A stretch of 64,000 nt of DNA from Metellina segmentata (lineage: Eukaryota > Arthropoda > Arachnida > Araneae > Tetragnathidae). Positions 11,969 through 23,531 of the stretch are shown here, one piece after another. The notes beneath the pieces are model-generated. The model worked only from the letters and a program-made list of their open reading frames with translations, was not told the origin of the DNA and did not search any database. The position numbers were made by a program, and so were the translations under genes. Where the stretch lies: positions 42,938,437-43,002,436 of the forward strand of contig OX375873.1 of assembly GCA_947359465.1 (NCBI GenBank). The letters run 5' to 3'. Position 1 is the first letter of the stretch; each line of letters begins with the position of its first letter.

Positions 11969-12599
11969 CAAAATCCCTGTTTCAAAATGTACTTTTTTGC
12001 ACACCTAGTAGGCGAAATAAACATGTTTTCTTCGATAGAATATTTATCGCAAATGGCGCGAAATGAGCTGCATTGGATCCAATGAAGCAGTGCACACATG
12101 CCTCCAGCGCCGCTGGGACGACGCACGTCCCGGGCAATTTGTACCGCAGTTCCCCACGGCGCCGTGAGTCTCCGTTCCGAAGTACCTTGTTTTCATAAAC
12201 AAATGGAATATAAATACTAATTAATAAATGGTTGTATCCAGTAACGTCTATTTTGTTTCAAAATGTACTTTTTTGCACACCAAGTAGGCGAAATAAACAT
12301 GTTTTCTACGATAGAATATTTATCGCAAATGGCGCGAAATGAGTATTTGTCACGGTTACGTGTGCATAGTTGGGCTTCGGTGCCGTACGTTGAAAAACCG
12401 GATGTGTGCACCGGGCCTTATGTTGCATCTTGAACGCTTCTTTGGTGTCTACTTGGCTCTGGCTTATCAAAGGAAGACAGCGTTCGTGTCAAACACTGTA
12501 AACTGCAATAGTCTAGCATTCATATTTTTAGATTACTCGCCCTAAAACATACACCATACATTAATTACACGTAATGGCCTTACAATCAACTTGTGGGTT

Positions 12600-12720
12600 T
12601 GGTAGTTGAATTTACGACACGCTGGAGCCGTAACACAACGGGCTACGGGCCACGGTCCGAGATCAATCCCGACCACACTTCGTAATTTTGAACCAAAGTG
12701 AGATCACGAGGTCAACACTT
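12600..12720 (-). mobile_element. SINE fragment
   Basis: It matches the 3' half of the SINE: CACAACGGGCTACGG, then GGTCCGAGATCAATCCC and CTTCGTAATTTTGAACC. The tRNA-derived part is missing. Confidence 0.6.
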
Positions 12721-12808
12721 AAAATATGCAGGGAGATTTTTGTGTTAGGGCACTATTTTGTTTTGGGATAGCTTAAATAAAATAATTTAAATTTAACTTT
12801 TTTATGTA

Positions 12809-13367
12809 CACTACTGAGTGAAAATTGCAACATTATGAAAGAATCGCCAGAAATAAATGAAATTTATTCCACGTATTACTTATAGTGGTTTAAATAAAAG
12901 ACCAAATCGACAGAGCAACAAAATAAAAACCATGCCAAATATCAACAGCTTGTGCATCCGTCATGCGCAGCGATGAGAGCCTGTACACGTCGTGGCATCG
13001 AATCATACAGATTCTGAAAGTCGTGCTGAGAAATGGCTTTCCAGGAAGCCTCTATATGATGCCAAAGTTCAGCCATACTCTCTGCCCGAAGAGCGAGTAG
13101 CCAACCGATGCAATCCCAGACTTGCTCAATAGGCGACATATCCGGGGAACGTAGTCAAACGACGATACTCACATTTCAACGCATCTTTACAGTGCTTTTT
13201 ATACAAGGCCCACTTGGAAATTTAGCAGGTGTTTCTCGGCACACACAAGCGTGACCGCTTTGTAATTCTAATCATTTGCATATCATAACCTGTTTTGCAT
13301 TTCCTTCCAAGTTTCGTTTAATTTGCATGATTCCTTCATGACGTTGCAATTTTCGCAAACAGTAGTG
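12809..13367. mobile_element. Tc1-like deletion derivative, 559 bp
   Basis: The ends CACTACTGAGTGAAAATTGC and, inverted, CACTACTGTTTGCGAAAATT are flanked by TA on both sides (12807-12808 and 13368-13369), which is the Tc1/mariner signature. Inside, the last 65 codons of a transposase are joined directly to the 5' end region, so about 1 kb has been deleted. The right part matches the element ending at 2191. Confidence 0.85.
12942..13139 (-). pseudogene. Tc1-like transposase, C-terminal fragment
   Basis: The minus strand has 65 open codons starting MSPIEQVWDCIGWLLALRAE and ending ALIAAHDGCTSC. The MSPIEQVW start carries the third catalytic glutamate of the DD34E triad, and the rest is the ordinary C-terminal tail (LYDSMPRRVQALIAAHDG). 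The N-terminal DNA-binding domain and the first two aspartates are gone. The frame is intact only because the fragment is short. Confidence 0.8.
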
Positions 13368-13614
13368 TATTATTTATATGAGTGTTAACATCACATTTGA
13401 ATCCTCTGATAAAGTTCGACCTTTCCTCTTTTTTGATCATGGGTCCCGAGTCCTTTAGACCCATGGTCGAACAAGTGGGCACCATGTGTCTAGAGGACAT
13501 ACACTAGGCGTAGATAAGAGGAAAGGAGAAGAAAAAGCAGAGAAAAACAGACAGTCTAATAAAAGACTGGATGATTGGTAAAAAGGAGTGGTTCGAGGTG
13601 TGGACATTGTGAAG

Positions 13615-15052
13615 TAATGATACTACATCGACGGCAAAACATCGATGTTGATAATGCATAACTCAAAAATCATCGATGTTTAAAACTTTTAATTATCGTA
13701 TAAACTTTTTAATAGAATATATTATTTAATTTTTGATTCGGTATTATGTATTAAACGTTTTATTTAAATTTCTTTACTTAAATTACCTTTCTTTTTTTTT
13801 TAAACTGGTTTAGCAACCTCAAACATTAATGTTCGCCGGGGGAGGGGATATTTAATTTGTCAATCACCGTGTTTTTGATTTATAAGTAAGACTTTTTTTT
13901 AACTGTCAAAATAGAGTCAAAAAAATTAATACAAACAGTTAAAAATTCTTTTATTTTCAAAATGAATAACATAAAATAAAATAATATTTACAACAATTTG
14001 TTATACGTACTACTAACTATAAGTATAATTAGGTAGTTAATGGTAATGGTAATTTTACTTAACGTCGTACTAGAGCAACACAACGGGCTATTGACGACAG
14101 TCCGGGATCAGTCCCATTAGGGAAAGATCCTAGGACAACACCTCGTAATTTTGAACCACGGTCAGATGACGAAGCAACACCTGAGCTGGCACCCCACTCT
14201 CCTAACTTCCACACCAACCCAACGTGAGGACTTTCGGCCACGACAGATTTAAGGTGCACCAGCCGCCTCTACACCATACGCTTACAAACATCCATGCCCG
14301 GATCCGGATTCGAACCAGGAACCTTCCCATCTAGAGACTAACACCTTAACCACACTATACCGGTTGATCGGCTATAATTAGGTAGGTACCTAACAATAAT
14401 TATTGTTAGTTATTATTAATTATTTATCACCTTATGGGGTAAACACAACAAACTTATTTTTTATTTATTGTAAATAAAAAATATTGGGACTTATAATTAT
14501 TATAGGCCCCAATATTTTTTATATACAGTTGGGTTAAAAAAGAAGTTTGTTAACTTTCTCCACCCTAAGGCAACTTTTTTTTTTCATCAGTTAGGGAAAA
14601 AACTCTTTCTGATGGTACATGTCGCCATCACTGACAAATATTTAGTTGCTAGGTTATTTTTCTTAATTTTAACTTTGGTGCTTTTTTTATACAAAAATAA
14701 AACATCTATAACGTAAAAACATCGACAATGTTAAAACATCGATGTTAAACTACCATCGGCTCCAATAAATCGATGGTAAATACAACAATGTTACTATAAA
14801 ACATCGATGTTTTGAAAACATCGACATCGATGTCGCATCCCTACTCAGACCCTTCACCCTTGGCCACTTTGGTCTCAAAGTATGTTCCATTTACTGATTA
14901 TGAAAATTATGCTACTTGGTTATATTTTTAAATTTTTATAATGGTACTTTTTTATTTAAAAATAAAACATCAACAAGTATAAACATCGATGTTAAGCAAA
15001 CATCGGCTCCAATACATCGATGTTTTTATAAAACATCGATTTCGCATCCCTA
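13615..15052. mobile_element. ATCGAT-rich hAT-type element carrying a SINE
   Basis: It is a longer relative of the element at 7969-8627. It starts TAATGATACTACATCGACGG and ends CGATTTCGCATCCCTA, with a TGTGAAG direct repeat on both sides. Many ACATCGATGT-type palindromes and the block CAGACCCTTCACCCTTGGCC (about 14862) are shared. An internal GATGTCGCATCCCTA at about 14828 suggests either an internal end or two joined copies. A SINE with its own 13-bp duplication interrupts it at 14037-14372. Confidence 0.65.
14037..14372 (-). mobile_element. tRNA-derived SINE, full-length copy
   Basis: It is flanked by a perfect 13-bp duplication TATAATTAGGTAG (14024-14036 and 14373-14385), the mark of LINE-driven insertion. 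On the minus strand it starts with a tRNA-like head that holds TATAGTGTGGTTAAGG (A-box like), and then GGTTCGAATCC, which matches the RNA polymerase III B box. The 3' end is an ATTACC repeat instead of poly(A). It lies inside the ATCGAT-rich element. Confidence 0.88.
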
Positions 15053-15354
15053 AATGTGAAGTCCATACAGTCTGTAAATAGGTAAATTGTGCACTGCTTA
15101 TGTATATAAATGAATCATCTATGGTAGTATTGTGTCTCTCTCTTCGGCCGCCACAGTAACATCTAGTGTACCGTTCTACCAGATTTGTAATAGAGTATTC
15201 AATTATAGATATTATTTCTGTATTTTAGTTGAAAAGGGGTCAGTGTCCGTTTTACAAGTGTTTGGCAATAGTTAATATAGTAATTTTTTTTATTTTTAAT
15301 AAACGTACACAAAATGTTTTTTAATGTTTTGATTCTTTCCTAATGTATTTACCC

Positions 15355-15565
15355 TAGAGATCGGAAGGTACCTGGTTTGAATCCAGGTCAGTGCATGGAT
15401 GTTTGTAAGCGTATGGTGTATAGGCGGCTGGTGTACTTTAAATCTGTAGTGACCGAAAGTCGTCACGTTGGGTTCGTGCGAAAGTTAGGAGATTGGAGTG
15501 CCAGCTCAGGTGTTGCTTCGTCATCTGACCGTGGTTCAAAATTACTTGGTGTTGTCCTCTGAGGG
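15355..15565 (+). mobile_element. SINE, truncated at both ends
   Basis: It starts at the tRNA-like part just before the B box (GGTTTGAATCC) and follows the SINE consensus through GCATGGATGTTTGTAAGCG and CATCTGACCGTGGTTCAAAA, stopping before the tail. Confidence 0.75.
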
Positions 15566-16570
15566 AATTGATACGATTTTTTCCATTATAACTTTCATCA
15601 CTTAGAAGCAATTTGTGGATATAACTCAAAATCAGTGAATCAGAACATTGGATCATTTTTGATCAAGGTACAGATCTATGGAATATGACATCGACCAAAT
15701 GACCGCGCCACAAATACGGGCTCTTTTGACCACCTTTCCTATGCGATTTATTCAATTTACTTGCGAATGTTCTGCTTAAAAAGTTGAATTATTGCTCGTT
15801 TGTTAGCCTTGACTCGTTCCAAGTCATGGAAGTATGATAGAAGAAAAAAAAATTTGCGCGGTCAATCAGGGGAATGAGGAGCAATCGACATCACCAGATC
15901 TTAACATTATTCGCTCAAGAAATGTGTTCTTTAGAATTCGCATAACATCGTCACGAGTAAGGAGGAGTTTCTAATTGTTTTGTTTGGTTGTGTGATATTA
16001 CGAGTGAAACGAGATACGAAATATCAAAAATCATTACATTTGAAATCGCCATGAAAATAACATTGAGTATTAAACAATTATTGTACGCAGCTTATTGTTT
16101 TACCAGTGCTGATCAAAAATTAAGTTTTCCAATACTATTGTTTTACCAGTACAGCTCAAAAAACAACATCATGCGAAAGCAAGGCAAGTTGATAGAGAGT
16201 GGTGGGAAACGGTTTATATATAACCAGTGATTAACAAAAGTTGACAGATAGAGGGGGGAAAAGGTTTATACGCAGCCAGTGATCAAATACCGTCAGGTTT
16301 AAAAAAATGTATAAATGAAATTTGACCAAAATAAATAAATTTTTTGATGCACCCGTCGTATGACGGGCTATTTATCCTATTAGCTTATATTTAGTCACCA
16401 GACTAAATTTTAAAGGGATTATTAGGACTAAACACGAAGCATCTTGGTCAATACGAACAAAGGTATCACTTTACAATAGTTTTGTCGAACAATTCGCAGA
16501 TAAATAAGTCTAAATAACCCTAAGCAAATATTCAAATCTTTCATTGTTGGTTGATTTGATTTCTAAGCTA
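15566..16570. other. no gene recognised
   Basis: AT-rich DNA with one unremarkable 80-codon frame at 15988-16230. A short GATGCACCCGTCGTATGACGGGC inverted repeat lies near 16345. No transposon ends were identified. Confidence 0.4.
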
Positions 16571-17262
16571 GGGTGGGCCGGAAAAAGGTTTTTTATTGCT
16601 GTCACATTCTAATAATGCGGAAAAATTGGTTCATGCAGTAAAACTAATGTGTAAAAAATTTCATCCCAATTTATTGATATCTTTTGCCTCTCCAATGGGT
16701 TCAAACCCTCCAAAAAGATCAAAATTCGGGTACTTTTTATAAAAAATATAAATGTTTACAATTACGTTCTAATAGTGCGCAAAAGTAAGCTAATACATTC
16801 AATATTGACGTTAAAAAAATTGTTCAGATCAGTACATATCTTCTGCCTCCCCAACGGGGGGCCAAATAGCAGAAAAAACTGAAAAAAAAAATGAAAAAAA
16901 AAACATTTTTGCAATATATTGATTTTTGAAATTACGGTAAAAACTGGTGATCAGTTTTTTCTGCTGTTTGGCTCCCGTTGGGGAGGCAGAAGATCTGTAC
17001 TGATCTAAACAATTTTTTTAACGTCAATATTGAATGTATTAGCTTACTTTAGAGCAATATTAGAACGTAATTGTAAACATTTTTATTTTTTATAAAAAAA
17101 TGCCCGAATTTTGATCTTTTTGGAGGGTTTGAACCCTTGGGAAGGCAAAAGATATCAATAAATCGTAATGAAATTTTTTACACATTAGTTTTACTGCATG
17201 AGCCAACTTTTTCGCACTATTAGAATGTGATAGCAAAAAACAAACCTTTTTTCGGCCCGCCC
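16571..17262. mobile_element. foldback element with ~310-bp inverted arms
   Basis: The left end GGGTGGGCCGGAAAAAGG and the inverted right end GGGCGGGCCGAAAAAAGG are flanked by TA (16569-16570 and 17263-17264). The two arms (about 16571-16880 and 16955-17262) are long, near-perfect reverse complements, for example CAATATTGACGTTAAAAAAA against its inverse near 17020. The spacer is short and A/T-rich. No open frame is present. The TA duplication suggests mobilisation by a Tc1/mariner transposase. Confidence 0.8.
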
Positions 17263-18039
17263 TATCGTACGCATCAATCCTTCAAAATGAACATTAATGC
17301 ATTTTATACGGTAAAACTTTTCAAAGATATTTAAAACAAAGAAACTATCACTATCGTGGAGGGGGCGCGAAGACCACTGTGTGCCCCACTTCTAACTACT
17401 CCGCATTATACTGAAGTGTATTCCGATAGCTACATACACAAAAATAAAAAACCGTGCACTGAAAATTGATTACGGAATGGTAACCTTGTGACACAACAAT
17501 CTATGCATATTTTTTCTCAGCCTTTCTAAACCACCACAATAACCTTTGAAACTATTTCAATGTGAGGGCGAGGTGGCCATTAACAATGTCATATGCAGCG
17601 AAAAACCTGACTGATGCAGAAGAAAGTTACATCACTCATCCAAGAAACGAAAACAAAACTCTGCTCGATCAAATGGATAATGACCGCTACTTAATAGAGG
17701 CTTATCCTTACATGAGGAGAAACGCGGGTTCACGAAGCTCGAGAAAGATGTTCCGCAGGAAATAGGTAACGGGGCCAGAAACAAGCATATTTCAAGGTTG
17801 GCGGTCCGTTGGCACACTGACCTCTCCTCCCGTGGTTGAAAGGAGAAATTCAGACCAGAGAGTCCATTCTTTGGAGGAAAGAAAGGTAGAACAGAAGAGA
17901 AGATGCTTAGTTCCTGAGAGCTTAGTGTCACCTACTGGACAGCAGAGAGCCCATTGCAAAAGTAAGGTTGGAATTGAAGAATTATTATTATTTCATTGGT
18001 TGTAAATAGCATTATTATGAAAATATTATTATCACAATT
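17263..18039. other. no gene recognised
   Basis: Two short frames overlap at 17562-17931. The plus-strand one has a weak resemblance to a retrotransposon RNase H segment, but not enough to call. Confidence 0.35.
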
Positions 18040-18272
18040 ATAAATATTGTTATCTTCAATTATAAATCGTCATTATTGAACCAGCATGTCACAACTCAAT
18101 TTTTATGGAATATGAATTAACACAGATTTAGATTCAAAATTAGTCGGGGAATCTTAATTTATGATTAGATTACTGGGACTTACGACTGGGAGCTTAAATT
18201 TATGATTAGATTATTATTATTATAAGTACTATTATCACTGTCGTAAATATTATTACTATAAACACTATTATT

Positions 18273-18330
<58 letters not shown>

Positions 18331-18830
18331 CTTCAATTACAAATCTTCATTTAAGAACCAGCATGTCATTTCTCAATTTTTACGGTATATGAGTTAACAT
18401 GGATTTATATTCAAAATTAGTCGGGGAATCGACTGGTGAGCTTAAATTTATGATTAGATTATTATTTATATAAGTACTATTATCATTGCCGTAAATATTA
18501 TTACTAAGAGCACTATTATTATTGTTTTAAAAATTATTATCATCAGTATATATATAAATATTATTATCATTGTTACATATATAAATATTATTATCATTGT
18601 TACATATATAAATATTATTATCATTGTTACATATATAAATATTATTATCAGTATTACATATATTAATATTATTATCATAATTATAAATATTATTATTATT
18701 ATTATCTTCAATATTATAAATTGTCATTTAAAAACCAGCATGACGTAACTCAATTTTTACGGAATACGAGTTAACATGGATTTAGATTCAAAATTAGGCG
18801 GGAAATCGACTGATGACTTAAATTTATGAT
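18040..18830. repeat. three-copy tandem repeat with embedded microsatellites
   Basis: A block that begins with a TTATCTTCAAT segment and continues through ACCAGCATG, AACTCAATTTTTA and ATTCAAAATTAG to AAATTTATGATTAGATTATT starts near 18049, 18328 and 18704. The first copy is followed by (TA)n at 18277-18329. The second is followed by a 24-bp unit, TATTATTATCATTGTTACATATA-like, repeated about four times (18545-18670). The low-complexity frames here are artefacts. Confidence 0.7.
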
Positions 18831-20367
18831 TCAATCACGTCGAGCGTTGCTATCCTCATTTTCATCATCAATGCAGATGGTCGTTACTAAAATGGTTATG
18901 TCAGAAAGCAATTTTTTTTCTTGCTCACGTTATTTCGAATAGTAATTGATTATATGCCTAGTGTATAATTTTTTGTGCGTCGTAATACTTATTCAGTGCG
19001 TGACAGCAAACTAATCAAATGCTCAAATAATAATTGTGAACCCCCAAAACATAAATTGGCGCCCAAGATAATAAAAAAATATCGATTTTGATATTTTGAG
19101 ATTTGGATAGTCTTATTGTCTCCTAAATGTTTCATTTTCTTCTCAACTCCCATTAGAAGCTTAAAAACTGTTAATAGAACTAATGGGCTCAAAGTTTAAA
19201 CTACACAAACTCGATTTTCTCAAAATGAATATTTTCTATCTTCAAGGGGGGTTACCTTTTCTAAGGAACTAATTTAGCCTGTTTAGTTAGACTTCCCAGC
19301 ATCATAGACTTAACTGAAGAGACTTTATTATTTTATAAGACTGTTTTTATAAACGTTTAACAACGAAACAGAATAATTTTGTGTGATTTTCCAGATAATT
19401 TTACACAATATTATTTGGTTATACAGTTCAAATCTAAATTTTTACCCCAGAAAAAAGTAACTGTCGGCTGAATATGCCAAAACAACTCAAACCGGTAACA
19501 TTATATTTTAATTAGTTTTTAATTAAATGTAAAACATGTGTTTTTCTATGTTTGTTCTATTAAACCTGAAAATTTCAAAGTCTAAATTTTCATAACTTTT
19601 TAATACTTATTATTTATAGAAATTAAAAGATATAGATAGAAAAATATGTATCGATAAATTAAAATAGATGAGAGATAATAGGTTATAAATATATATTACT
19701 ACTAATAGTTATTAATCTTGTGGTAAATTTTACGCATTCAAAATTCAACAAATTTTTGTTTGGAAACAGAACGAAATATAGTAATTCAATAGATGGATTT
19801 ACTAATTTAAGTTCATTTATCCAATGTCGCATTTTGCAGACGATCTGCTCAAGAGAATCAAACTATTCTGACAAAAAAAGAGTTTACATTACCGCTGGAT
19901 ATGTTCAAAGAATTTTCTTGTAACATTCCCTGGAAAACCAATACTGCCCTGGAAGCCGTGGGTAGCTAAGGAAAGGGGGTCGAAAGGGTCATCGACCCCG
20001 TGTGCCAATGTCTCAAGAGGAGGCATTTCAGAAATACTTATCAATTTCGTCGTTTTTCTCGGAAGAATCTGCTCAACAAAATGTTTTATGTGTGTTGCCT
20101 CTTGACAAAAAGGTCCGGTTAAATTAGTGGAAGTTATTTTTTTCGGGATTCATTTTGGGCCCTTTTATGGTTTCGTTACATTTTATAGCTGGAAATAGCT
20201 CACGTTACTGCAGTAAGAAACGACATATAACGCATTCGAAGAAGACAACGTTTAGCAAGAAAAAGAGGTACTTAAAAGGGGAATTTAATCTAAAAAGTAC
20301 AGTAATTATTACTACATTTGAAACAGTTTGAACCATTAATAGTACTGTCTTAAGGTATTCAAGTTAA
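18831..20367. other. AT-rich stretch, no gene recognised
   Basis: No transposon ends, coding frame or splice-supported exon was found. Frames are 67 codons or shorter. Confidence 0.4.
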
Positions 20368-20815
20368 TCTATACATATAATTCTCTTACTTGGCACGCAA
20401 AAAAGACGTTATTTTTTACCCCGTTTTGGCAACACTGTACGATTATTTGTTTACCACGAAGTCTCGCGCCTCAATTGAATTTATAGCGTTATCGGATAAA
20501 ATTTTATTGAAAAAAATGAATGTTAGTCATCTGTTGCAATTTACAAACGACATGCTGGGTATTAGATTTCCAAAGCAGCGCTCACATTTCGAGTTAAAAT
20601 TTGCTCAAAGTTTTCATTTAAATTCCAAATTGTTCGAGTTCTGATTCCAGAGGCACTGTATAATTTTTCTGTAGTACAAAAAATTTGTTTGAAAAATATA
20701 TTTGTAAATATCGTATTTTGTAAACAATGTCTTCATTAACTCGAGCGAAGCGAGCACGATTTGCACAGCGAACCAATGAGGATTGCAAAGCAATCCTTCG
20801 TGGCGGGCCCCCTAG
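20368..20815 (+). mobile_element. non-autonomous Helitron, 448 bp
   Basis: It starts TCTATACATATAATTCTCTT after an A, and ends CCCCCTAG followed by T. Twelve bases before the final CTAG is a perfect hairpin, GGATTGC-AAA-GCAATCC (about 20780-20796). There is no flanking duplication. All four points fit a Helitron moved by rolling-circle replication in trans. An 84-codon frame inside it is not a known protein. The same family occurs at 5762 and 10866 on the other strand. Confidence 0.82.
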
Positions 20816-22762
20816 TCATTTTTAATACACGTGTTCAAAATTGGCCTTTCCACATTTTTTTTTTTAAATGTGTGTTTTTATCACTCTGTTTTAGTAATTT
20901 ACCTGAAAAGCAATTCTATTAATTACTGATGAAAACAATAAATTGCAATCGATGATTAATATTCTGAATAATAATTGGTTATTGAAAATCAATATTTTGG
21001 TAATTTGGATAACTTATCCGTATTATTTTACAGTATTTACTTTTTAAATAATGTATGCGTTTTGTTTCGGACATGAAGGACAGCATCATCATTGATCCAT
21101 AAAAGGTTCTAGCTTCCCGACTGCCTAGAAGCAGGATATCTGGAAAGGACGGGGAAATTCAGAAAAGTCATTTATATCAAGGCCTTTTTAGAACGCGGCA
21201 CCCGGGTCTCAAGTTTATACATTTTGAGTCACTTTTACGTTTACTGGGGCCTCCTAATATCGAAATCGCTCGGGCTTCATTTAAGTTGTATACTGGAAAA
21301 CTGTTTAAGTAGTCTGGAGAAATCGGAAATTATAATTGGAAATATAATTTGTATTTTTCATAAACATTCGGCACCTGAGTTTCTGATGGGTGTGTTTTCT
21401 GCTTATTTCTTCAGTTAATAGCTGACGAAGGTGCCGTAAGTGTTCAAAATAAGCAAATACATTTTCATTTCCCGATTGTACATATTGAATAACAAAATTT
21501 AAATGGTCTTTCACTTCGCTCACTCAAGTTATAAGCGACGTCTGTTATAATGAGGTGCCACTGCATCTTTAAATTGAAAAACGGTTTACCTTAAAACAAC
21601 GCAAGTGAAATTTTAACCTTTTTCAGATGGGGTTGAGTTTCTGATTCTGGGTAGCAGTCCGAAACTGCATCCAACCAATCGTAAGAAAGCGGAATCTTGC
21701 ATTATTTTTAAAACGAACATGCAACTAGGTTTAGAGGTAAAAAATACTACCTGAAAACTGTTCATAAAAAGCTAAGGGATCAGGGCATTAATGCCAGTAT
21801 TTACCGTTACAAATTCAAGTTTAAACCAACTCACTCTGGAATGAGACAATGAAAATAATTCTTAATTAGTTGAATGGTTGATATGGCTATACAGGAGGCT
21901 TTTAAACAAAAATAAGACCAGATATTTTGAAAAACCTGAAATTATTTCCACAAACAGAAGACAAAAAAATCAGCATTGCAAAACAGCTCTATTGAAACAA
22001 CGATTTAACAGTATACTCAAATGAAACCAAGACTCAAAAAGACAATGCTTAAAGCACAAGAATATACTGTCAAACAAGGGAATAAAATATCCGATACACA
22101 TTTTCAATCGACAAAAGATAACTAGTTTGCTTAAAATTTAAAAAAAAAAAAACGATGGAAATGAAGGTTTGTACCCATCTTTATGTGCTATCTCTTCACC
22201 GTACAATTCACTGTACCGCCTATGGGTTGAAAAAGGTCATTTCTCTCAGACTGATTCCTAGATGATAATATCGACGAACTGAATTTTTTAACCTCGATTC
22301 CCCAGTGAAAGTCTGAGTAATGTCTTGAAATTTTCAGATGAAAAATCTTTGAATCAGCTAGAAAACGTCAATAAAATCTCAAAACGTCAAAATTCTGTCT
22401 GAAGTGGTTCCTTATCTCGCTATTGAGCTAAGGAATAATACATACATAAGATGTGCTCAACTTCCTCTACCTGCTCCTGATGTTATATCTTTTAAATTTA
22501 TTCACAACAGCCAATTCGACTGAAAATTCAAAAGAATAATTTGCCTGGTTTGGTGACAAACGCATGAAATTCAATCCAGTTATCGGGCGAATAAATAATC
22601 TTGTTCCCTTTCCAATACAAACCTTTCACGAAGTTCACCTCTGCTTCAAACTGTTTTATGTGTTGGAAGGAATAAATGCATATATATGAAAGAGCACGCA
22701 CATAAAAGTTCTCAACTATAGCCGCTTTGAAGTGCCAACTTGAGGAAATCATTGGTCATTGA
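20816..22762. other. no gene recognised
   Basis: AT-rich sequence with frames of 72-74 codons at most. None carries a recognisable motif. Confidence 0.4.
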
Positions 22763-23068
22763 CTCCTGACTTAGCAGTGGACGCGGTATACCAGTGAGTA
22801 ACGGATTAGCAACCAGACGGATGCGATTTCGAAACTAGTCGATTCGTCGTGTACGCGTTGTGGTTGGTGCACGTTAAATCCGTCATGTACACAAATCTTC
22901 ACGTTGTTGTGGAAGTTTGGAGAGTTGAGTGCCAGCTCAGGTACTGATCTCTCCATCTGACCGTAGTTCAAAATTACGAGGTGTAATACTCGGATCTCTA
23001 TCTTTGGGATTGATAGTCATCAATAGCCCGTTTTTTTACTCCAGTGCGACGCTAATTAACTACCTACC
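22763..23068 (+). mobile_element. tRNA-derived SINE, diverged copy
   Basis: The whole length can be followed: a decayed tRNA-like head, then GTGGAAGTTTGGAGAGTTG, CATCTGACCGTAGTTCAAAA, and the 3' part TCATCAATAGCCCGTTTTTT. The B box has decayed (GATTTCGAAAC). This is an older copy than those at 14037 and 49506. Confidence 0.7.
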
Positions 23069-23299
23069 TGTGATTGAGTCCCTAAAACTTTGTCAGTAAG
23101 GTTATATGCTTCTGTATATTTGTCTGCCTACGCTCTCTATCTATATGCAATAATGATCCCTCAAGTTAAGAAGGCCAGGCCCGTACAATGGCAGGCATTT
23201 TCGGTCAAACTAATTGCAAGTGGCGGTAGTGTTCCTGTGGCAAGATATTTCACATATTCTGACGCCATTTGACTTCCTTTTCCAATACAATTTCAGTAC

Positions 23300-23455
23300 A
23301 TGGTCAATAAAAATTCCAATAAATAAAATTCCGAATTGATATATGATGGTTGATTAGTCAACGTCAATTAGATTAACAACTAGTTGCCAAAACCTCTATA
23401 AACTACATTTTAAGATAATCCCGAAATGTATCAAGCAAGTGCATTTGGACAACAG
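23300..23455. repeat. dispersed repeat, copy B
   Basis: It matches 2340-2500 in the same orientation over about 150 bp with many substitutions. No known class can be assigned. Confidence 0.5.
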
Positions 23456-23531
23456 GAGCAAAACAACTTAGCGAGTTGATTTGTTTGCTTACGTTGAAAA
23501 TCGTTCTCACGAGAATATAGGATACATAGTG

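Larger units (their letters stand above)
10620..12417. mobile_element. Harbinger-like MITE split by nested insertions
   Basis: The two ends, GGCCCGGTGCACACATCCGG at 10620 and its inverse at 12417, are both flanked by TTA (10617-10619 and 12418-12420). Sequence 10620-10695 continues in 12071-12417, as shown by alignment with the intact copy at 6341-6784 read on the other strand. The intervening DNA is a hAT element that itself contains a Helitron. At 11969-12070 there is an extra 102-bp piece of MITE interior, nearly identical to 12259-12350, which a simple insertion does not explain. Confidence 0.75.

Noticed and set aside
14059..14259. 66-codon frame with SSGVASSSDRGSKLRGVVLG, also seen at 15377-15562 and 47193-47513
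   Set aside because: It is the translation of the SINE and appears wherever the SINE does.
14280..14372. A tRNA gene on the minus strand
   Set aside because: A- and B-box motifs are present but the acceptor stem does not pair, and the sequence continues into the SINE body, so it is a SINE head.
17562..17765. 67-codon frame containing SYAAKNLTDAEESYI, reminiscent of a retrotransposon RNase H segment
   Set aside because: Only about 15 residues resemble the motif, and the catalytic residues and neighbouring domains are absent.
18466..18727. Low-complexity frames of Ile/Asn/Tyr repeats
   Set aside because: They are translations of a 24-bp microsatellite.
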